From Montifringilla adamsi (taxonomy: Eukaryota; Chordata; Aves; Passeriformes; Passeridae), in the NCBI GenBank assembly GCA_017590115.1, contig JAGGNK010006892.1:11690429-11754428 (forward strand): a stretch of 64,000 nucleotides of DNA, given 5' to 3'. The notes below the pieces were generated by a model, which did no database searches, was not told where the DNA came from, and was given only the letters and a program-made list of their open reading frames with translations. Both the position numbers and the translations under genes were made by a program. This document shows, in pieces, positions 53,909 through 64,000 of the stretch. Each line of letters starts with the position of its first letter. Position 1 is the stretch's first letter.

Positions 53909-56900
53909 AATACCATGATTTTTTTAATGTGTTAAAGTATCTTTGTGACATTGCTATTCAAAAGGCACTCCTAGAGTGAAGGTTAAAAGCAGTCAGGAGA
54001 GGGGACTTCTTCCATTTTCTCCCAAGCATCCATCAAGAGGTGAACAATTCACTCTGACCACTTCCAAGGGACCATGGGCAATGCTCACGTTGCCCCTAAG
54101 CAGGGATCACTGCCCTGTCTGTGTCTCACACCTCTCACCTCTGAAGCCACCTCCTGAAGAGCTGCTTCCACTCCTCTTTTGATGTCCAAAATATTTTTCT
54201 TTTGAAACACATTTCAGCATCACCCCCACACAGCAACGGTCTGTGCAACCTCAGAATTAAATAGTTTTCAGTACACCAATGGGCTGGCAACACTGACACA
54301 TCCATGCCACCCCAGGCCTATGATGATACACAGCGTCCCTCTGTCCAACCAGACTTGTCACTCCGACCTTCAGGCAAACACTAATGCCAGCAACTATTAA
54401 CTGTGCTAAGTTCATTATGCATTGAGTGTTTTTCTTGAAATTATTCTTGTTTGTAATCTTGCACTGCATAATGTTATACTCAGGATTCTATTATTTTCAG
54501 AATGCTGTGGAATCAGACTTTGAATACCATTATTACAAACCAGAATAGCCATTTTTATATTTCCTCAATTTGAAGATAAATAATTGCAAATGATAGAGAA
54601 GAAACAGATGGGCAATCACAGCAAGCAGAAGCAGACATGGTCCCTGTTTAAACTGTCGCTGACTCATGCCACCAGAACACCAATGGTGCCAAAATGAGAC
54701 AACATCCCACTCTTCCACAAGCTACAGGAAAAATTATAGGAACATATCATAGGAACTATGTTCATATTATCATGAAGTCTCCATGTTTCTAATTAAATAT
54801 GTCATAATTTCATGACTACTGAAATACTACAGGGCTAATTTGTAAAAAAGAAGTGTCCATGCAGGCAGTCATGGACTTACTAAGATCTCCAGGTTCATGC
54901 AGATGACTCTGTGCCTTCAAAATGATCTTTAAATGCCTAATCTTTTAATGATCTCTAAATACCTTTTAACAACTTCTGCAATATTAGAGGGTGCTGGTAG
55001 GGTTAATGAGAAACAGCTATTCTGAAGTAAGGAGAAAGCCCTCTCAACATCTCTGTTCCAGCTTGTCCTTAATAATAGGTCCAGACTGCACTAACAGTTT
55101 TTGTGTCTTAGAACAATTCCTTAGATATTCCAAATACTCAGTCTGATATGTGTGGGTGATATAAGCGATCTCATCTTTAACCCTTTTTCATGCTTCTGTG
55201 AGGAAAAAAAAAAATTTGATGCCTTCATTAATATTTTTCAGTTCACTAATAAATGCTATGAAATACAGCCTCAAGTGAGAGGGAAATAAATGAACTTTCT
55301 GAGCCACTGGCAATTAGTTTTGAAAGATCACGTAGATCTGGCGAGCTCCCAAAAAATGAGAAAAAGGAAAATGTGGCCTCTGTTTGAGAGTTAACAAGTA
55401 CCTGGAGAGCAAAGCAACGTGCCTCTTACTCTTCCAAAGGCAGGCAGCTGAGTCCCCAGCCGTCTACTTGACCCACAGGTGAACATACTACTTGGTTTCA
55501 TATTGAAAAAGCATCAAAAGAACAGAAAATTGACAAACTGTACATGGGACAGTGACAAAACTGTGACATGGAAGAACAGTGTTTTTCTGCATCACGACTG
55601 TTTTTGCAAAACAATAAAGAACATGGATGTTCATTTGCAATGTAGAAAATCACATCCAAGGGGACTATCCTATGTCCCCAAAAGAAGTGCTCCACATGAA
55701 GTATTTGGCTTTATTTTTAACCCATTTAATAATTTACAAAGAAAGACTATCAACGAACACCTAGTCAGAATTTTACCTTCTTGAGTTACAAAAACCAGCA
55801 AGTCTGTCATGGCAAACCATCTGTTAGACACAGCTGGCAACTCCTTCTGCTTATAAATCTGACGCTGCCTTTTACGAGCCCTTGCTGAAGTCATGATGAT
55901 GAGGTTGTTACTTCATAACTGAATAATGCAGTTTTATAGCTTGTAAATTCCCTGCTGAATGGCTTGAGGTGAACTTGTGGAAAGCAGAGGGAGACAGAAT
56001 GGCTGAAGAAGACAACTGCTGCAGAAATCTGCCATCCCACTGCCCACAGGCAACTTCATGTTCTTTCTCACCAAAGGCTGAGTCTGCAGCTTGAGAAGGA
56101 ACTAGAAATTTGAAAAATATTTCAGGACGCAAGACAAAAATGGAGCAATGTGTCTTGTCCCTGTTTTCTGCATTGATTTGAGAGCAGGAAGAGAGCATTC
56201 AGAGGCTGTGCTGTGTTTGGCTCACCAAATAACATTTTGCTCTCCAAATTTATTAATGTTATATTTCTGAGTTACAAACCCAAAATTTTTGCAGGTCAGA
56301 TCTGGATTTCTAGAACTTCTTGGACTGTAAAACCACCCTACTACATACAATTTCTGTTCAGAATAGGAAATGAGGGTTCTGGAAAAAATACTAGCAGAGA
56401 AACTCAAATTATTTATAAAGAAAAGTAAGTGCTTTATTGCAAAAGATGAAGAAGTGAAACTACAATACAGCATTGCAGCAGAGAAATGCATGAAATTGAA
56501 TGAAACACTGCAGTATAAGAGGGAGAAGAATTCACAGAGAAACACAGTAAAGAAAATTATTACAAAGCATAAAAGATTAAACTGTATTTCTATGCTACAT
56601 ATTAACCCCTAAAGTAGTTAAGGGTATATATTTGCAGACAGTGTGCCTAAAAGAGTCTGGAGAAAATTATTTCTGTCAATGAAAGGCAGATTTTTCTCTC
56701 ACTAGTGCTGAAGTAGCCATTTTATTCCCTGCCAAACTACAGACTGCTTTGAAAGAAAAGAGGTTTCCTTTTTATTATGAGGACTCTAAACCAGTTACAG
56801 CTGTGCAACAAAACAGATGTGGGACTGCAGAAGTGGAGTAAAGTTCACTGGATCAAATGTAAAGGAAATAATTATGATACAATATACTATTCTGGAACCT

Positions 56901-57183
56901 GAAGTCAGTGCAGAAATGCTGACACCTTTAATGTGGGTTCCCCCTCCCCAAGCCCATGATCTGCTGACAAATGCAAGCACTGTTGAATTGCATTTTCCCA
57001 TTCCTGAAAGGCACTGATGCTGCTCCTGCTGCTGGGATGGTCTGAATTTTAATGCTGCCCTTTCAGAAGAAGAAACAGACAGTAATTTTTATGATGGTGT
57101 CCTGCACCTCCCTCACATAATTTCCTTCACCTTTTTCATTTCCTACAGTCAAACTGAATACCTGCAAACAGAGAAAAGCACTC

Positions 57184-57216
57184 TTCTTTTTCCATTTTCC
57201 ATTTTCTATTTCCCAT
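57184..57216. repeat. Pyrimidine-rich (CCATTTT)n tract
   Basis: CCATTTTCCATTTTCTATTT is an imperfect seven-base repeat in intron 1. Confidence 0.7.
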
Positions 57217-59976
57217 TATCTTGTTGGGTATACCCCATATATTATATAGAACACTCATTCACTGTGTAATCAGAGTACTTATTCACAGTCAACACTCCAG
57301 GAGTCACCAGAGCTCAAGGGAACATATGGAGCTATCTTTAAATTAGCTATCTCAGTACTGATAGCAGGGCAGCTATCACAGCACACAGCACATCACAGCA
57401 TGCCGAATATTGCAGCTCCTTGAAATTTACCACAGGTATTTCTAAGAGAGCTACAACCTCAGCAGCATTTGTAATGAGGGGTTCTTTTATTTTTTTTTTC
57501 CATATTTGCTGTAACTATTTTAAGTTTACAAATGAAGAAGGGAGAATAATGAAATAATGAGAAGAAAGGATGAAAACCAGCATGAATTAGCTGAAGGGAG
57601 AAAACAAAAAACAGGCTTCTTCACCCCTTAAGTCATTCAGGTTATTAAGTACTATTTTTACCATATTAACAGGTAAAACAATCTTTTGGCTTAGATCTGC
57701 TCAAATTGAAGTCAACAGCCAAAAATTTTTAAAAAACACAAAGAAAATTAATGGGATGACAATATCAAGTTGAGTGACTTCCCAGGGCTGGGAACTACAT
57801 AGAAATGTGATGACAAATGATAGGAAGTTTGGAAAGTCATCATTTTTAGTAAAACTTAGGACTATGAAAGAAGCTAAATTTGCAGTTATGTAATGGACTC
57901 TTACACATTTGCTTAAATTCTCCCAGAAAACCAAGAAAGCATACGCTAACTTTCAGGTGAGAGAGGGATGACTTTTCAGGTGACTGAGGACTGGTCAGCA
58001 GAATTAATAGAGATGAAGGAGGCCCTCAGGTATGATGCAAGAAACATCTAAAACTATTTGTTTCTTCAAGATAAGCACACTTCCAAGCTATTAGTGCTAG
58101 GAAATTGCCCACATGTGGAAATTCATATCAGGCATCGTGTACACAACAGAAAGAATAAGAGTGAATTGACAACACAACTTGCAAAACAAACTTTGAAATT
58201 TCTTACTGGTGAGCCTTGTTTGACTTAAACCACTATCTTAGTGACCCAGTGTTCTGGATCAGAGACCTTCACCCAAGGGAGTAGACACAGACAGATGAGC
58301 TGTCAGTCAGTTCCCTCTCCTCCTGTTTTGAGACCTTTGATCTATCTACTTTTCTTGAAGAAATATCCCTACTGATGCATTTTCAATATCTGATTCACCT
58401 AATCTTCATTTTCACCCAGATTGTTTCCTTAGCTAGGTAACTTTAATGATCAATATGTTATGAAGCCAAGAATTATCAGAGTATATTACAAAATATCTGG
58501 AACACTTCAATAATGCTACTGAAAAAAGTTGTTTGAATTATATTCCAAAACATGCACAAAGCCTCAAAACTTGTATAAACCTATAGTAAACTGAAAACTC
58601 TTCTCATTCCACTGGATTGCCACATGTCACAGGTCTTGTGCAACTGAAGTAGAGATATGGAATAAAAATGAGCCTAAAAGCCAAAGTCTATCATAAAAGA
58701 TTTAGTTAAAAAATACTGCTATAAATACCCATGAAAAGCATTCCTGGCAAGTATTCACCAGAGGGAGTGCCACAGATCTAGGAAGAGATACCAAAGATGA
58801 ATGTTGAAACTTAATTTTCTAAGAGATATCAGTTTTTTAATCTCTGTAGCTTCTAGACATAGAAAGTGAATTTGATAATGTAAAAAGATGGTGATCAAAA
58901 GCTTGGACAGTCATAAAAATGTTCTGGGGGAATGGGATAATACTGAATAACACAATATTCCATGTTGTCCTTTGGTCTGTACAGTTCCCTATCAATAAAA
59001 AATTTACTTACCTAAACATATCCAGGGCAGACATTCTCCGGAACTTCACCAAAGCCACTCAACTGAGGTCCATGAGTTGAGACAAATGCAGAAAAAGGCA
59101 GGATTATGTTATTCACTGCAATTCATCATTTATGAACTATGCTAACAACATCCACTTGCAATAAAAAAATAAATGGAAATATCTACATAGACTGTTAGTG
59201 GTTAGCTTTTTAATATAAAATTATCTTTCTCTTTTGGAGAAATTAGTCTTTTTTAAACTAATGCAGCATATTCATGGGTGACTATGTCCTCAGAGAACAG
59301 CAACATTAGAAATAATTATGAACCATCTTAATTAATTAAAACTGGTTTTTCACCCACTTAAGTTTCCAATCTATTGCTGTGCTAGCCAACTGAAAAGTGA
59401 CACACTGACAGTAAGGAACTGATTATATCACCACCAGCACTTTCTGAAAAAGGCAAGAGCCAAACATTGGCTTGTCCTTGGGCAAGAATTCAAGTCTAGG
59501 AAAAAAGTCAAACTAAACCTGGTAGAAGCAGTATCAGATTAAAGACTTGAGCATTTGTGTACTAATATCTCTTCCCAAAGCCCAGTTTCAGGAAAACATG
59601 TCCATACTGGCACAGGCAACAGGCCAGGAAGAGATCAATGTGACAAGCACACACAAAAGACAACAGAACCAACTTAACTTCTCTGCAATGTGAGGGAACA
59701 AAGACATGATTTTCCTTATGTCTTTAATTTTGGCTTATCTTTAAAAAGAATGGTGCTCACATGCTCCAGTTCAAGGCCACATTTGTCTCCAAATAACGTT
59801 AAAAATTTTGGCCAGGAATAACCATACTGTGGCTCTGCTTCCGTAAATGCCACTGCATAGAAATACAGGGTAATACTTAATAAAAAGTATCAAATACAAG
59901 ATACCAATGGCTCAATAAAATGTAACTAATTTCACAGACAAACTTTAAAACCCCTGTGTCTGAGGATTATTTAGTT

Positions 59977-61590
59977 ATGTCCAGCACTGCTGGACCAGGT
60001 CTTCATCAACAAGGACTGATCAGAAATGTGAAGGCTGGGGGCAGCCTTGGCTGCAGGACCATGAAATGGTACGAGTCAGGCTCCTGATAAGATGGATCAT
60101 GGCAAACAGCAGGATCATAACCCTGGACTTTGAGACAATTAACTTTGGCCTGTTAGGAGATCTGCTTGGAAGAACTTCATGGGGTATCATCCTGAAGCAA
60201 AAAGGTGTCCAAGAGCTTGTTGACTTTCAAGGATCGCCTCCTTCAAACTCAAAATTAGTCCATTCCTAAAATGCAGGAAGTCAAGTGCAGGTGGCAGGCA
60301 GCCTCCAGGGATGATTAAGGTCCTGCTCAAACATAAAAAGGAAGAGTATAAGACGTAGAAGCAAGGACAGAAGAAACGCCGAAACAGCTTGAACGTGTAG
60401 GAATGGGGTTGTGAAAAACTAAAGCCAAACTGGAGTTTAATCTGATTATAGGCAACAGCAAAAGCTTCCAAAAGTATATCCACAACAGAAAAGTTAAGGA
60501 AAATGTAAGCCTACTGCTGAATAGGAGTTGAGATCTACTGACAAAGGACAATGAAACAGCTGCATTTTCTATCTATAAACAGATGAAGCATAGCTAGGTA
60601 AGTGGACAGTGAGTGTGACTGAAAACTGTTAAGCTCACAGGGCTGTGGTCAGTAACATGAAATCCAGACAAGCCACCAGTGGTTGACCCTACAGTTCATA
60701 TTGGCATCTACTAAATACTTCCTAGTATTTTCATTAATCACTTGGATGATGAAGGAGAGGGCACCAGAAAGTTTGCAGATGATACAAAATTGGGAGGAGT
60801 GGCTGATACATCTGATGGATTTGCTGCCATTCTGAGAGACCTCAAAAAAAAGGAGAAATCAGCTGACTAGGACCCCATGAAGTTCAGCAAAGAATCTGCG
60901 AGGGAATAATGCCAAAGACCAGGAGAGACTGATCAAACATCTGAAAAGCAGCTCTTCAGAGAAGGTCCTGGTAAGCACCTAGTTCAACATAAGCCAGCAA
61001 TGTGTCCCTGTGACAAAGGCCAACAGCTCCATCAGGCAGAGCACTGCCAGCAGGAGGCCCTTGCCCCGCTGCACAGCACTGCTGAGACACACCTGGAGTG
61101 CTGTGCCCTGTGCTGGGGTTCTTAGTTCAAGGGAGACATGGACATACTGAGAGAATCCAGCAAAGGTACACAAAGGTGACTGCAGTCTTGAAGCACCTGT
61201 CATATCATGAGAGGCTGTAAGAGCTGGTTCTGCTCGGCTTAGAGAAGGAAAGGCTCTTATCTATGAATCTAAATACCTGATGGGGGTGTAAAGAAGATGA
61301 AGCTAGAATCTTGTTACTGGTGTACTACCAAAAAAAAAGAGGTAATGATCACAAACTGAAATGCATGCAACTTCATTTAGACATCATAAAAAAACCCCAA
61401 CTTAGTCTCAGGAATGGTCAAATTTTATAAAGGGCTGCCCAAAGAAAGTGCAGAGTTTTATCTTTATATATATTCAAAATGCAGCTGGTCACAGCCCTAG
61501 GTTATCTGGTCCAGCTGACTTTGCTTTGAATGGTCTTGAAGATTTTCAGAGGTGCCTTCTGACCTCAACTATCCTGTGACTGCAATTCTG
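59977..61590 (+). mobile_element. Long CR1 LINE copy with internal deletions (plus orientation)
   Basis: The left part (59977 to about 60480) follows the CR1 ORF2 region between endonuclease and reverse transcriptase: CTGGACTTTGAGACAATTAA, GATCTGCTTGGAAGAAC, then AAGGATCGCCTCCTTCAA. From about 60665 the late RT region resumes with CACCAGTGGT, AGTTTGCAGATGATACAAAA and TTGGGAGGAGTGGCTGATAC. It then continues through CAGCAATGTGTCCCTG, TGGAGTGCTGTGCCC and AAATACCTGATGGGGG, and ends near CTGCAATTCTG at 61590. The central RT core is missing. The whole copy is broken by stops and frameshifts and cannot encode a working reverse transcriptase. It is antisense to PDGFD. Confidence 0.9.
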
Positions 61591-64000
61591 TTTCTCCTAG
61601 TATCCTGATAGTTGCCTTCCACAGCATTTTAAGACCACAAATGCACCAAGTGCGTAAATGTTTGCACGCACACAAGCAGTCTACACAAACAGAATAGCAA
61701 ATGCCTTTACAGGCTTGCAGTGCTGTGTGGAAGTTGTACCACAACCTCTGTTCTAGCGCCAAGAGAAAGAACTGACCCAAATTTCTACACAGCAGAAAAG
61801 CAGTGTATTCATCATTTTTCAATCAAATGAAAAGAGAGAAAGTGTGATGAACATGCTGCACAGATCAGGAATGCTGGGAAGCAAGCACCAGCCATCAAAC
61901 CACATCTGTACTCCTGGTGTATCATTTTACACTGCTCATGGCTGGAATGTGCTGCAGCAGCATGGCCCAATTGGCAGCTGGAGTGTCAAACCCAGTGCCT
62001 ACATTCAGCTGGCTGCCTTTTCCCAGGGCAGCACAAAGAATAGCTGGCTGAGCAGCCAACCCTCCTCCCACGCCAGCTCACAGGCCTCTGGGCTCCTCTG
62101 CCTGGCTCTGAGGGAGCAGATGGGAAGAGTTTCTGTTTCTGGGGGTGAGAGAGAGAAGGAACAATCTCTGGTTGCCCATGAGGTGGGAAGCATATCTAAG
62201 GAGGGAAAGGTGCGAGTGGGTCGCAGCTGATGTCTGCTGCCTTGGGGTGATGGGGAAGGCAGGATCTTGTGCAGGAAGTGTGGATATGGGAAGATACTGT
62301 TTAAAAGAGTGGCAGGTGTTTCACGTGGAGAAACAGGGAGTGGCCCTCTCTGGGATAACACAGAACGGATCCAGCTGTCAAGATCACTCTGCACAAGTGC
62401 ATCTCCATAAATTCCTTCTAACAGCACTAGCGATGAAATGCTTTGTTTCTAGTATCACAGTCCTATGCTATGCAATTTCCACCTTCCCACTTCAGGTGTG
62501 CATACATCACTGCCCTGCCCTGGTCGATGCCCAGCTTCTCTGCTACACACACAACTGCAGCCACTCTGCCAAGCAACCATGCATGCAAGATCACAAGGAT
62601 GGAGCTACCAGTCTGGCAAGACTCTTCCAAACCTGCACATTCCTTCCTTATATACTCACTTCTTTGACATGATATTGCTTAAGCACCTTCGGTGCTTTGC
62701 CCGAAGCCTGTAAACAGGAAGATTCCTGTAAATATGAAGAAGAGGCATTCGCTTTTTCTCTACCAATTAGTAACTTTTACTAGCAGTTTCCTGTTCCTCT
62801 CAAGTCAATTTTTCAGCTTAAGTTTAATTTACTACAGCTATGCAAAATTATGAGGTAATTTTCCACCAGTACATACGAACTTATCTAGATACACGGACAT
62901 ACGAAGTATCAGACAGAAGCAGAAGTATCAGCATCAGAATTCGTATTAAAATATAGTTAGTAACTTGATTAACTCAAGAGAGAATGTGTTGGACAGGGAC
63001 AATCAAGAGGAAAATGTATTTGAAACTCAAATTCTACACACTTATTGGGCCCATGCTAACCTCATCACTCCTAGGCAGGGTACTACTCCGGCCAAATGCC
63101 TAAGTCTGCTTTCAAAACAAAGGCAAATTCTAAAGCCAACTTGCTTATAAGACAGACTCACAAAGCTAATTCCCCAGAGAGTCTGAAGTGAGGTGCCCAT
63201 CTGCTGCTCTCCACTGGAGATACACTTCCACAATGATAAAACAGCTGCTAGAAAAACTTTGAGACAGTAACTGAGAACAGTATAAATTAAGACAAGTTAT
63301 ATCAGAAAAGTCACTACAAAACCCCAGGCATTTCTGATAACAAACCAAAGGGCCTGCCTGAGATGTAAAGACACTCTCTAGGTAGTGGCCCTCTAATGGC
63401 ACCCCTAATCCCTTATGATTCATAGCTCCAGGGAATGTTTTCTACCCTGCAGAAAGATTATCCATTTCTAATAGCTGCAGGATGCTAGACAGATGGGGAA
63501 TTAAAGCCACACACTAAAGACACTGAGTTTTGTGTGGCTATCTTTCTTGTTTGCCAGTACAACTGTTATGCCAGACAGGGGGGATATGGCCTCAGCTGTC
63601 AGGAAAGGGAGAGTCCCTACAGGAGGTGTCTGGAAACAGCTGGGAAACCTCCCCACACTTTCTACCCCATGATAAATCAGCAATAAAACAACGCTTTGTA
63701 AACGAAGCAAATACCTGGATTTAGTGCGGGCTTTCTTTCCAGTGACCCTTGCAGTATTGTACAATGATGGGAAAGTGCCACAGTGTTCATTTTACATCAC
63801 GGGAACAGCAGTACTTCTAATGGCAGTAATGGAAACTAAATCCAAAGCTGCAACACTGGCTCCATGGCTATCTGAGAAGTTTTACCACTAATATAACTGA
63901 AGCCAAATTTCAATTAGTTCCTCTGAGTCCTCCACATTTCTTTTAGCCTCTTTTTTGGAATGAATTTGCTGTAGCTTTTTTAAGGTGTGGAAAAAGCTCT

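Larger units (their letters stand above)
25996..64000 (-). other. PDGFD: PDGFD intron 1, 3' part
   Basis: This 38-kb stretch has no exon I can support. PDGFD exon 1 encodes a signal peptide and is expected in a GC-rich promoter region; nothing like that appears, so it lies to the right of the window. The introns of this gene are also long in mammals. Recognisable contents are three CR1 copies (48.6, 53.2 and 60-61.6 kb), short simple repeats (51472, 53881, 57184), and a GC-richer patch at 37.17-37.79 kb. The open frames scattered through it are short, overlap on both strands, and resemble no family I know. The rest is AT-rich intronic sequence with nothing I can name. Confidence 0.85.

Noticed and set aside
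56370..56612. Lysine-rich 80-codon frame that looks coiled-coil-like
   Set aside because: Lys/Asn/Glu richness is what A-rich intron sequence gives on translation. No start context or homology.
62005..62672. Overlapping open frames of 128-175 codons on both strands
   Set aside because: The region is modestly GC-rich and frames are open on both strands at once, as expected by chance. No family resemblance.
25996..64000. PDGFD exon 1 or a CpG-island promoter
   Set aside because: No signal-peptide exon ending in phase 1 before GT and no CpG-dense stretch could be found. It lies beyond the right edge.
1..64000. Bacterial-type features (operons, CRISPR, ribosome binding sites, terminators)
   Set aside because: Gene structure with introns, CR1 elements and an avian-type LTR show a vertebrate nuclear genome. 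No such features were seen.

Overview
The window looks like a piece of a vertebrate nuclear genome, most probably from a bird. It is AT-rich and almost entirely intronic. The only protein-coding sequence I can support is two exons, on the minus strand, that together encode the CUB domain of platelet-derived growth factor D (PDGFD). The bird assignment rests on several CR1 LINE copies, including two ending in or near ATTCTGTG-type tails, on an LTR fragment of a type I know from bird genomes, and on the lack of any mammalian SINE. A crocodilian or turtle source is not strictly excluded.

Layout, read along the gene (right to left): 64000-25996 is the 3' part of PDGFD intron 1, and exon 1 (signal peptide) lies beyond the right edge. 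Exon 2 is 25995-25791. Intron 2 is 25790-21797 (3,994 bp). Exon 3 is 21796-21616. From 21615 to 1 is intron 3, and exon 4 onward (hinge and the cystine-knot growth factor domain) lies beyond the left edge. Both exons have clean GT-AG borders and matching phases (exon 2 ends AG, exon 3 supplies the G of the same Arg codon).

The introns hold decayed retroelements. There are three recognisable CR1 copies (48551-49247 minus, 53224-53460 plus, 59977-61590 plus) and two much older CR1-like relics (near 2.9 kb and 4.25-4.95 kb). An LTR fragment with an internal deletion lies at 13335-13606. There are also a few simple repeats, a 51-bp tandem duplication at 13793-13894 and a 30-base T run at 10040-10069. 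No rRNA, tRNA, CRISPR array, CpG island or intact nested gene was seen.

The points most worth a second look are: (1) two Tyr-to-Cys differences from human PDGF-D, one in each exon, both inside a CUB domain that lacks one of the usual disulfides; (2) an in-frame alternative acceptor 18 nt inside exon 2 that matches the known six-residue human isoform difference; (3) a near-perfect 68-bp inverted repeat with a 10-nt loop at 5535-5680. I found no convincing new multi-gene system; apart from the two exons this is ordinary intronic DNA.
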